Source: a virus
IMG/VR virus record: IMGVR_UViG_3300032246_001703
Coordinates: 1 to 27,650 of that record
Length of the DNA stretch: 27,650 nucleotides
Direction: 5' to 3' (one strand)
Below, one piece after another: positions 6,216-15,400 of this stretch. Within the stretch, counting starts at the first letter, position 1. Every line of letters starts with the position of its first letter. The notes under the pieces are model-generated. The model made no database searches and was not told the DNA's origin. It was given only the letters and a program-made list of their open reading frames with translations. The position numbers and the translations under genes were made by a program.

Positions 6216-8465
6216 ATGTCAGATGCAGCAACACCCTATAGAAAAGACCGTCGCTCCACAGGAACAGACATAAATCCAGGTCCTTATATAGCCGTGGTTA
6301 AAGATAATACAGATCCTACGAAAATGGGAAATCTAAGAGTGTTAATACCCAGCTTGAGTGGAGCCGACACAGGTAACAGTGGCAATCTTTTCACAGTGAA
6401 ATATCTATCCCCATTTTATGGTGTTACTAGCCCTGACGCATTATCAGCAGCAGGCGGAGCGTATGATTATGAATACACACAACACTCTTATGGTATGTGG
6501 ATGGTACCCCCAGATATAGATACTAGAGTCATGGTTATATTTGTTGAAGGCAAAAAAAGTCAAGGATATTGGTTTGGTTGTATACAAGAACCTTATATGA
6601 ATCACATGATTCCAGGATTAGCAGCATCTAGAAACACAGAAACAGAAACGCCCGGAGATAAGAAAAAAATTTATGGCTCAGATTACGTGCCTGCTGGAGA
6701 ACCTAACAGAGAGCTTTTTGCTTCTGCTTCAGGAGCAGAAGGAATAGACAACTTACCTAAACCTATACACCCTTTTGCTAATAGATTAAGAAACCAGGGA
6801 TTGAGTCAAGACACAGTGCGTGGAACCACCACAAGTTCTGCACGCAGAGAGAGTCCTAGTTCTGTATTTGGTATCAGCACACCAGGTAGACCTAACAATA
6901 GAGATCCCAACAAAGGACAACTAGGAACCAGCGACAACATACAGAATGTAACAGTGGTTAAAGATGCAGGACACACATTTGTTATGGATGATGGCGATAC
7001 TAACGGAGATAATCAACTCATAAGATTAAGAACTAGCTCTGGACATCAATTATTAATGCACGACACCAAAGGCGTGGTATATCTTGCTAACGGCTCAGGC
7101 AATGTATGGATGGAATTTGCTGCAGATGGTACAGTGGATATATATTCTAAATTAGGATATAATTTAAGATCAGGAGGAGATATTAATTTTCATTCCGAAG
7201 GCGATATTAATATGTATGCCAATAGAAATATTAAGATTAAAGCCAACCAACACCTAGGAGAAGATCCTTATGATAGAACAATCAAAGGTTTTATCAGTAT
7301 AGATGGATCAGTGATTAATCAAATTGCAAGTAGACATGTGAATGTCACAGCAGAACAAGGAAATTATAATCTTCGCACTGGTATGAGCATATATTCTCAA
7401 GCAGCTGGAGGACAACAAATACATCAAGCAGCGGGCCAAGTACATCTAGTAGGCAGTCAAGTACATTTTAACAGTATACCTGCAGATCCAAATCTTCTTC
7501 AACCACTGAAAAGAACAGGATTTAATCAACCACACGGAACAGGCACAGCAGAAATACAAGTGCCCGACGTTACTCCAGTATTAACAAGCGGAACAGGAGT
7601 ATTACAGGTAGACACACAAATACTAGGTATGACCGGTATGCGAGTACCCACTCACGAACCGTGGACATGGCATTCAGATAAGTTTGTAAAATTTCCAACA
7701 GGAGGCAACATAGAAGACAGTGAAAGACCGGGCACCCTAGGATATGTGTCACAACAAAATAGATTGAATGAAAATCCAGTGATTAGATTAGGACAATATG
7801 AAGCTGATTTAACAGATTACATTAAAAAAACAGTGCCTAGTACTACAGATATTGCATCTATACAACAAGCCACAGACACATTTACAAAAAATTATTCTTT
7901 AACCTACGGTCTTCCTACCACAGCAGGATTTTCAATTAATCCTTTGCAAGGAGGAGTTAGTGATGTATCACAAAGATTAATTAGAAATATAACTGGACAA
8001 TCAAATAATACTTCTGATTTATTTAAAAATCAAATACTTGTAAATCAAGGCGGAATATTATACACAGTAGGAAATCTTGATAAATCTATTAGCAGTTTAG
8101 GAAATAACTTTGTAGGTCAGCTCTCAGCTAATGTTAAAAACTACGCCACTACCACAGTAGGAGGAATAATCAACAGACAGATCGCTAATACCACAAGAGA
8201 TGTTGCAGGTCGAATATTTGGCAATGCAGGAGATGCTGTGTATACAGATTATGGAAGTGGTTTTATAGATGGTACAGTTCCAGGATTAGGAAATTCATAC
8301 TTTTCAGACAGTATAAATATTGCTACAGATAGTTATGCAAACGTTATAGGTGGAGAATACACATCATTCACAGATGTAACCAGCGTACTATCAGGAGGAT
8401 TTGAAGATCCAGTTGGAATAATGGCAGAGAGTGTGTCAAGTTTCTTTGGAGGAGGATTTTTTTAG
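6216..8465 (+). CDS. gp5: Baseplate central spike gp5-like, without a lysozyme domain
   Basis: Puncturing-spike subunit. Residues 1-135 form the OB-fold domain (PGPYIAVVKDNTDPTKMGNL, then MWMVPPDIDTRVMVIFVEG and GYWFGCI). The beta-helix starts near residue 250 with GHTFVMDDG, LIRLRTSSGHQLLMHDTKG and GNVWMEFAADGTVDIYS, followed by short VgrG-like strands up to about 425. In T4 gp5 a lysozyme domain of about 170 residues lies between these two parts. Here the linker is only about 115 residues, rich in Ser, Pro, Asn and Gly, with no lysozyme-like catalytic segment. A C-terminal region of about 320 residues follows the helix; it carries RVPTHEPWTWH (476-486) and ends in FFGGGFF. It overlaps neither neighbour. 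The nearest Shine-Dalgarno (AAGGA, 6196-6200) is 15 bases from the ATG, which is long. The gp5 identity is firm; the function of the tail is unknown. Confidence 0.88.
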   Translation: MSDAATPYRKDRRSTGTDINPGPYIAVVKDNTDPTKMGNLRVLIPSLSGADTGNSGNLFTVKYLSPFYGVTSPDALSAAGGAYDYEYTQHSYGMWMVPPDIDTRVMVIFVEGKKSQGYWFGCIQEPYMNHMIPGLAASRNTETETPGDKKKIYGSDYVPAGEPNRELFASASGAEGIDNLPKPIHPFANRLRNQGLSQDTVRGTTTSSARRESPSSVFGISTPGRPNNRDPNKGQLGTSDNIQNVTVVKDAGHTFVMDDGDTNGDNQLIRLRTSSGHQLLMHDTKGVVYLANGSGNVWMEFAADGTVDIYSKLGYNLRSGGDINFHSEGDINMYANRNIKIKANQHLGEDPYDRTIKGFISIDGSVINQIASRHVNVTAEQGNYNLRTGMSIYSQAAGGQQIHQAAGQVHLVGSQVHFNSIPADPNLLQPLKRTGFNQPHGTGTAEIQVPDVTPVLTSGTGVLQVDTQILGMTGMRVPTHEPWTWHSDKFVKFPTGGNIEDSERPGTLGYVSQQNRLNENPVIRLGQYEADLTDYIKKTVPSTTDIASIQQATDTFTKNYSLTYGLPTTAGFSINPLQGGVSDVSQRLIRNITGQSNNTSDLFKNQILVNQGGILYTVGNLDKSISSLGNNFVGQLSANVKNYATTTVGGIINRQIANTTRDVAGRIFGNAGDAVYTDYGSGFIDGTVPGLGNSYFSDSINIATDSYANVIGGEYTSFTDVTSVLSGGFEDPVGIMAESVSSFFGGGFF
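8448..8456 (+). promoter_or_regulatory. Shine-Dalgarno repeat upstream of gp25
   Basis: GGAGGAGGA within the last codons of gp5, 12 bases before the gp25 ATG at 8469. It also encodes the Gly-Gly-Gly of the spike C-terminus. It is the purest Shine-Dalgarno match among the rightward genes, but the spacing is longer than usual. Confidence 0.5.
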
Positions 8466-8468
8466 ATT

Positions 8469-8876
8469 ATGGCTTACGAAGATAAAAATAGCAATAGCAA
8501 TTTAAGACAGGTATTCAAAGGTTTTAGCTCACGAGCGGATCAAAACAATTTTAGATTGTACGATTTTGAATTGATCAAACAGGATCTTATCAATCGACTG
8601 AGTGTACGCAAAGGGGAGCGAGTGGAAAATCCAGAATTTGGAACCATAATCTATGATTGCATATTTGAACCTTTGACTAATTCATTGAAACAAGCCATAG
8701 CGGATGATATCACACAAAATCTCAATGCCGATCCTCGTATCAGCACATCTGATATAATAGTGAGTGAAACCGAAGGTGGTATTAGTATACAAGCTACTAT
8801 AACCTATGTACCTTACAATATTACCGAGAAATTAACATTTTCATTCGACGAAAACTCTCTTTTGCGCCTGTCTTAA
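8469..8876 (+). CDS. gp25: Baseplate wedge subunit gp25-like
   Basis: A 135-residue protein of the gp25 / GpW family of wedge proteins, which with gp6 and gp53 forms the core of the baseplate wedge and contacts the sheath. T4 gp25 has 132 residues. Diagnostic features are FRLYDFELIKQDLINRL (28-44), the RKGERVENPEFGTIIYDCIF segment (47-66) and the family E-P-x triplet, here E67-P68-L69. The T4-type triplet is E-P-R, so the arginine is replaced. A beta C-terminal part follows (SIQATITYVPYNITEKLTFS). Despite old lysozyme-like labels for this family, I see no basis for enzyme activity. It starts 3 bp after gp5, preceded by a GGAGGAGGA sequence. The gap after it holds a late-promoter-like element. 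Confidence 0.9.
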   Translation: MAYEDKNSNSNLRQVFKGFSSRADQNNFRLYDFELIKQDLINRLSVRKGERVENPEFGTIIYDCIFEPLTNSLKQAIADDITQNLNADPRISTSDIIVSETEGGISIQATITYVPYNITEKLTFSFDENSLLRLS

Positions 8877-8896
8877 TCTACGCACTTAATAATATC

Positions 8897-8904
8897 CATA
8901 AATA
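8897..8904 (+). promoter_or_regulatory. Late-promoter variant CATAAATA upstream of gp6
   Basis: CATAAATA differs from the T4 late consensus TATAAATA at one base and lies in the 43-bp gap between gp25 and gp6, 15 bp before the gp6 ATG. A transcript would start near 8910 with a leader of about 10 bases; no Shine-Dalgarno is seen before gp6. It could be a secondary late start for gp6 and the giant gene. Confidence 0.4.
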
Positions 8905-8919
8905 TCCGTGTATTAAACT

Positions 8920-11900
8920 ATGGCCACCACTGATAGACAAAACCGATTGCTAGTAGCCGAAGATTGGCGTAAAATCTATACCAGTTTCCAACAGGCAGAT
9001 TTTAAATCATACGATTTTGAGACACTAAGAAGGACCATGATTGCCTATCTTAGAGAAAATTACCCAGATGATTTCAATGATTTTGTTGAGAGTTCTGAAT
9101 ATATCGCTCTCATAGATCTTATTGCTTATATTGCTCAGAGTTTGAGTTTCCGAGTGGATCTAAATGCTCGAGAAAATTTCCTAGAGACTGCTGCTAGAAG
9201 AAACAGTATTCTAAGATTGGCACGATTAATCAATTACAATGCCAAAAGAAATCTTCCAGCCACAGGACTTTTAAAATTTACATCAATATCTACCACACAA
9301 GATGTCAGAGACAGCAGCGGCAACAGTCTAGCAAATCTTACAATATCATGGAACGATCCTACCAATGCTAATTCTAGAGAGCAGTTTATTAATATATTAA
9401 ATGCTGCCACGGTTAGCGGACAAAAATTTGGAAAACCTAGAGAATCCAACAACATAGGAGGCATTAATACAGAAACTTACACAGTTAATTCTAACAACAC
9501 AGATGTACCAATGTTCACATTCACCAGAGGAGTGAGTGGTATAGCAAGAAATTTTGAAATAGTACCAGCCACAATATCTAATTCAGAATCTATCTATGAA
9601 CAATCACCAATACCAGGCACTGGTTTCAGTTACTTGTATAGAAACGACGGAGCAGGAGATTCCAGTCCTAATACAGGATTTTTTGTTCTACTAAAACAAG
9701 GATCATTGGCCAATTACGAATTTTCAATAACTCAACCCACTACGAATTACATCCAATCGATTAATGTTAACAATATTAATAATACCGATGTATGGTTATA
9801 TAAATTGGATGATTTTGGACAGATAGAAAAAGCATGGACCAAAGTACCCGACCTTAGCGGCAATAATGTTATCTATAACAGTTTATCATCTGATGTAAGA
9901 GATATCTACAATGTTGTAACAAAGAATAATGATGCAATAGATCTTGTGTTCGGAGATGGTAACTTCTCTAATATACCATCTGGTAGATTTAGAGTTTATT
10001 ATAGAACCAGTGCTAATTCTAATTTTTCAATTCAACCTGCAGACATGCAAGGTATATCATTCGGTATTGCTTACACAGCTGCCAATGGATCTCAACAAAC
10101 TTTAACTATTACAGCATCTTTACAACAGAGTATCTATAATGCTGCTGCCACAGAGAGTAATGATAGTATTAAAACCAAAGCACCACAAGTGTATTATTCT
10201 CAAAATAGAATGATCACAGCAGAAGATTATAACGTAGTACCTCTATCAGCATCACAGGAAATTATTAAAATAAAATCAGTGAATAGAAGTGCCAGCGGTA
10301 TCAGTAGATCCAAAGAAATTATAGACCCTACAGGTGCTTACAGTAATGTATCAGTATTTGCAGATGATGGAATACTTTACAGAGAAGAAGTTTCTCCAGC
10401 GTTCACATTTACATTTACAAATAGAAATGAAATATTGGATGTAATCAATCGATTAGTAGAACCAAAATTAACAAAATCTTATTCTAGACAATTTTATTAT
10501 CTCAAATATGGTAGTAAAGATCTTAGCACATTAGCAGCTAACTGGGTCAGCACCACAACAGGAACCAATGCAAATACAGGATATTTTACAGCAGGTGGAC
10601 CATTAGCAGTGGGAGATTTTGCAACCAGCAATTTAAAATATGCTATACCCGGATCTATAATAAAATTTACATCACCAGATTCAAGAGAATTCTTAAACGG
10701 AAAATTAGTAACTGCAGGCACAGGACTTGCTCAAGATAGACAATGGAGTAAAATTGCTGCAGTAGTAGGAGATGGCGCTAATAATGGAGCAGGTAATTTA
10801 GAAACAGGAGTAGGACCAATCACATTAAATGATACAGTGCCAGCAGATGCTGTATTATCATCGGTTATTCCAAAATTTGCAACAGTGTTTGATACTGCTT
10901 TAAAAATTGATCTACAAGATAGAATAGAAGTTTATGAAGAATTTGGTCTTAGATATGATGAAGAAAATTCAGAATGGAAAGTAATAACAGCAGCTAATTT
11001 AGATTATTCTGAAGAATTTTCTTTAATGGATGCAGGAGATACAACCAATAGTAATTTAGATGCCAGCTGGTGGTTCAAGTTCACCAATGATGGCAACACA
11101 TACACAGTGACTTATAGAGCTTTAGATTATATTTTTGAATCAGTGGGAGATAATAAATTTCATTTTGATACCGAAGAAAGAATATATGATTATACCACAG
11201 GAAGATCGGTTAAAGACACAGTAAGAATACTAAAAAGTAACACCGTGCCTAGCACAGGATTAGGTATAGGTTATCCAATTGATTGGCAGATTGTGGACAC
11301 AGTGGAAGAAGCAGATGGCTATCAAGATAATAGAAAAGTCAAAGTAGGATTCTATGATAGCGACGACGATGGTGTAGTAGACAATCCAGATATTTTTGAT
11401 ATAGTAATAGAACCAGACACAAATATTACAACAAAATTTGTTTTCTTTGAAAAATATATCAGTTATGATAACATAGAAAGATACCGACCTTATTCTGCTA
11501 CTAATTTTGTTGTTGCAGCAACAGAATCTGCTATAACATTACCAGGTGCTTATGAGAATGGACAATTATTTTATTTTTACACAGACGATATTGTTAAAAT
11601 ATATGATAGCGAAACAATAACATTAACTACCACAACAGATTATTATGCTAGAAGAGGTAGAAGCGATATAGAATTCCACTATCGTCACAATGCAGGACAA
11701 GGTACTAGAATAGACCCTTCTCAAACCAATATCATTGATATCTATATGTTGGAAAGATCCTATGATCAATTATACAGAACATGGTTGGCCGAAGGAGGAG
11801 AAGAACCACAATCATCTACATCGGATCAGTTAAGAATTTCTTATTCGGGAGTATTAAATCCATTGAAAGGATTGTCAGATCAAATAGTCTATCATCCGGT

Positions 11901-12399
11901 AAAATACAAAATATTATTTGGTTCTAGAGCAGAAGAACAATTTCAAGCTACATTTAAAGTGGTAAAAAATTCTTTAACCAATGTTACAAATGCAGTAATC
12001 AAAACTCGAGTTATACAGGCTATAAATGAATTTTTTGCTCTAAATAATTTTGACTTTGGAGATACTTTTTATTTTACAGAATTAGCCACTTACATACACA
12101 ACGAATTAGCACCAGATCTATTAACAGTGGTCATAGTGCCTAATCAACACGAACAGTCATTTGGATCATTATTCCAAATTAGTGGTGCTGCAGATGAGAT
12201 TTTTATCAGTGGAGCGACCGTGGATGATGTTGTGATCATTGATGCTATAGGTGCCAATCAGTTGGCAGCCAGCGGCACAGTTGTAACCAGTACTACTGGA
12301 ACAACTACCAGCAATAGGTCAACATCAGCAGTATCATCGGTCACTACAGGAAAAGCTGGATCAAGATCCAACACAGGCAGTAGCGGAACGGGATACTAA
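8920..12399 (+). CDS. gp6: Baseplate wedge subunit gp6-like, enlarged
   Basis: A 1159-residue wedge protein; T4 gp6 has 660. gp6 dimers link neighbouring wedges into the inner baseplate ring. The N-terminus is typical: YDFETLRRTMIAYLRENYPD (30-49), FNDFVESSEYIALIDLIAYI, then LNARENFLETAARRNSILRL. A GDGNFSNIPSGRFRVYYRTS segment (about 345-365) matches the gp6 / baseplate J-like core. The C-terminal core ends with FALNNFDFGDTFYFTELATY and LLTVVIVPNQHEQSFGSLFQ. The extra length is mainly in the middle, roughly residues 560-1000, which is rich in Asp, Thr and Tyr and looks like inserted beta domains. The last 45 residues are almost only Ser, Thr, Gly, Ala and Val. The start ATG is the first after the CATAAATA element. 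The next gene begins 2 bases after the stop codon. Confidence 0.88.
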   Translation: MATTDRQNRLLVAEDWRKIYTSFQQADFKSYDFETLRRTMIAYLRENYPDDFNDFVESSEYIALIDLIAYIAQSLSFRVDLNARENFLETAARRNSILRLARLINYNAKRNLPATGLLKFTSISTTQDVRDSSGNSLANLTISWNDPTNANSREQFINILNAATVSGQKFGKPRESNNIGGINTETYTVNSNNTDVPMFTFTRGVSGIARNFEIVPATISNSESIYEQSPIPGTGFSYLYRNDGAGDSSPNTGFFVLLKQGSLANYEFSITQPTTNYIQSINVNNINNTDVWLYKLDDFGQIEKAWTKVPDLSGNNVIYNSLSSDVRDIYNVVTKNNDAIDLVFGDGNFSNIPSGRFRVYYRTSANSNFSIQPADMQGISFGIAYTAANGSQQTLTITASLQQSIYNAAATESNDSIKTKAPQVYYSQNRMITAEDYNVVPLSASQEIIKIKSVNRSASGISRSKEIIDPTGAYSNVSVFADDGILYREEVSPAFTFTFTNRNEILDVINRLVEPKLTKSYSRQFYYLKYGSKDLSTLAANWVSTTTGTNANTGYFTAGGPLAVGDFATSNLKYAIPGSIIKFTSPDSREFLNGKLVTAGTGLAQDRQWSKIAAVVGDGANNGAGNLETGVGPITLNDTVPADAVLSSVIPKFATVFDTALKIDLQDRIEVYEEFGLRYDEENSEWKVITAANLDYSEEFSLMDAGDTTNSNLDASWWFKFTNDGNTYTVTYRALDYIFESVGDNKFHFDTEERIYDYTTGRSVKDTVRILKSNTVPSTGLGIGYPIDWQIVDTVEEADGYQDNRKVKVGFYDSDDDGVVDNPDIFDIVIEPDTNITTKFVFFEKYISYDNIERYRPYSATNFVVAATESAITLPGAYENGQLFYFYTDDIVKIYDSETITLTTTTDYYARRGRSDIEFHYRHNAGQGTRIDPSQTNIIDIYMLERSYDQLYRTWLAEGGEEPQSSTSDQLRISYSGVLNPLKGLSDQIVYHPVKYKILFGSRAEEQFQATFKVVKNSLTNVTNAVIKTRVIQAINEFFALNNFDFGDTFYFTELATYIHNELAPDLLTVVIVPNQHEQSFGSLFQISGAADEIFISGATVDDVVIIDAIGANQLAASGTVVTSTTGTTTSNRSTSAVSSVTTGKAGSRSNTGSSGTGY

Positions 12400-12401
12400 A
12401 A

Positions 12402-15400
12402 ATGGCTGACGCACCTATTAATAGTCAATCCAATTATGAGGTTGTAACAGATTCTCAAGGCACTGTACTTCGAAGATCCATAGCTCATCTACCATCTTTT
12501 TATAGAACAGATAATAATCATAGATTTTTAACCAGCACACTGGATCAATTAATACAACCAGGCAGATTAAAAAGATTAGATGGTTATATCGGTAGACAAT
12601 ATTCTTATACTAGATTGCCTTCCGATAGTTATATTGAAGCAACCAGCGAAGACAGAACAAATTATCAATTAGAACCTGCTGTAACATATACAGATAAAGA
12701 TACATCATCGGTCAATCCAGAAGATCAAGTTAAATTTACTGCAACCTATGATGATTATATTAATCAAATAAAATTCTTTGGGGGAAATGTTGAAAATCAT
12801 GATAGATTAAACAAAGAAAAAGTTTATTCATGGAATCCAGCAATAGACTTTGATAAATTGATCAATTATAGAGAATATTATTGGTTACCCGAAGGACCAG
12901 ATCCGATATTGGTTTCTAATAATGGCACAAATACAGTGACTGAAATAAAAGTAGATCGTATAGGTAATTCTGCTTATACATTCAGCACCTATAAAAATTT
13001 AGAAAATCCTACAATAACTTTGTATAGAGGTAATACTTACAAATTTGTAATTAACGCACAAGGTCATCCTTTCTACATAATGACCGAACCGTTCACAACA
13101 GGTATAGCCGAAGATGGCAGCACATCAGTGATATATTCTTCTGGAGTATCGGGCAATGGCACAGAAATTGGAACTTTAAATTTCACAATACCTTCAGATG
13201 CTCCTGATATATTATATTATCAGTGCGGTAATCATCAAGCAATGCAGGGTATTTTTACAATCAAAACCATCACTGCTACCACAAAAATAGATGTAGAACA
13301 CGAGATAGTAGGTGCTAAAAATTATACTTTAGCCACAGGAATAAAATTGAGCAATGGTATGAAATTAAGATTTGATTCAAATACTGTTTCTTCGTCTTTT
13401 AATAATAAACAATTTTATGTAGAAGGTGTTGGAAGTTCTATCACTTTAACTGATACTGCTCGATTGATAACTCCAGAATCTTATTCTGTAGAAACCACAG
13501 AATTATATGATACAGTTTCATATGATAGCAGACCATATGCAATCAGTTTTTATAGACCCGAAACACCAGATTATATCACAATCAAAAGAGACAGTCCAGA
13601 TAACAATGCATGGAGTAGATATAACCGATGGTTTCATAAATCAGTAATAAAAACATCAGACGATGTTAATGGCAATATTACCGCTTTACTAGAAACAGCC
13701 AGAGCGAAAAGACCCATAGTAGAATTTGATTCAGGCATACAATTATATGATCATGGCACCGAAGGATTAAACTCTGTGGCCTTGATTGATACAGTGACCA
13801 CAGATGTGTTCTCCTCAGTGGTTAATTCCTCGGGATATATTGTGGACGGTATTTCTTTAGCACATGGCATGAGAGTATTATTCACAGCAGACACCGATTC
13901 ACTAGTTAAAAATAGAATTTATAAAGTAAATTTTGTCACAGTGGGAGGTAACTCAGTAATAAATCTTACTCAAGAACCAGATGGCATACCTCAAGATGGT
14001 CAGACAGTTTATGCAGAATTAGGAGCAAACTACCAAGGAAAAACTTTTTATTTTAAACAATCTGATAATATATGGACACAAGGACAGATCAAAACTGCTC
14101 TAAATCAACAACCTTTGTTCTCGTTAGAAGACGACAATCATGTAAAATTTAGTGATCAAACAGTGTATGAGAATTCTTCTTTTACAGGTGCTGCTGTTTT
14201 TGAATATAAAACTTCAGAAACTTCTCCTGTGGATACTGTGTTAGGATTAAGAGTAAAATATAATACCATTAATAATGTGGGAGATATTATTTTTACTTCT
14301 GATCTTGGTTCAGATTCATTCACTTATAAGAGTGGAGAAAAAGTTCTTTCAAAGAGTTTTACAACTGGCCACGTACATTATATTACTGGTAGAGATACCA
14401 ATATTCCTAGAACTTCGTGGATAGAAAGAGCCGAAGAGAGTAAACAGAGAGTAATAAGAACATTCATAGTAGAAGCTGGAGAATTAAGATTATTTCCTAT
14501 AGATGTATTTGCCAACAGTGCTGGTCTACAGGATTTAGATGTTCAAGTGGATGTTAATCATACAACACAGAATTTAAACATTGATTATGTACTGGTAAAT
14601 GGAACCACTAACAAATATGTAAAATTTTTATATGATTTAGCAGTCAATGACATAGTAAAAATACAAGTTCACAGCTCTGTTAAAAAATTAACAGGCAAAG
14701 GATTGTATGAAGTACCAGAAAATTTAGGAGTTAATCCATTCAATGAGCAATTAACAGATTTTACATTTGGTCAAATATTAAATCACGTACACGATATTAA
14801 TGAAAAAAATATTGAATTAACAGGAGATACACCAGGCAATAGTAATTTAAGAGATCTTCCTGATGTAAGAACCAAGGGTGGAACTATATTACAACATTCA
14901 GCACCGTTGCCACCAGCAATGTTTTTATTAATAGATCAAAATGCCAATGCAATATCGGCTATAGAATATTGTTCTTTAGAATATCAAAAATTTAAAGAAG
15001 GATTTTTATCAAATATCTCTAATGGAAGTACGTATGAGAGTAATGTTGCTACTGCAGTAGATGAGATAATAAAATCTATGATAGGAGATAAGGGAATTAG
15101 TTTTCCATTCTTCTATGAAGATATGATAGGATATGGAGAAAAAGTCAGCACAAGAACATACACAGTACAAGACAGTGCAGAGACCGAATATACCATAGAC
15201 AATCAGTTTGATATAAAAGTCTCTAGCAATAGAGCAGTTTATGTTTATCTTAATGATACGCAACTATTACAAGGTTATGATTATACTTTTAGTGAAACTG
15301 ATGACAGTGTGAACATAACTGCGGCTCTCACAGAAGGAGATATAATTAAAATTAAAGACTACAGCGACACCACAGGTAGTTTTGTACCACCAACACCAAC

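Noticed and set aside
8469-8876. Lysozyme activity for gp25
   Set aside because: The family has sometimes been labelled lysozyme-like, but the sequence is a wedge structural protein with no catalytic pattern visible.
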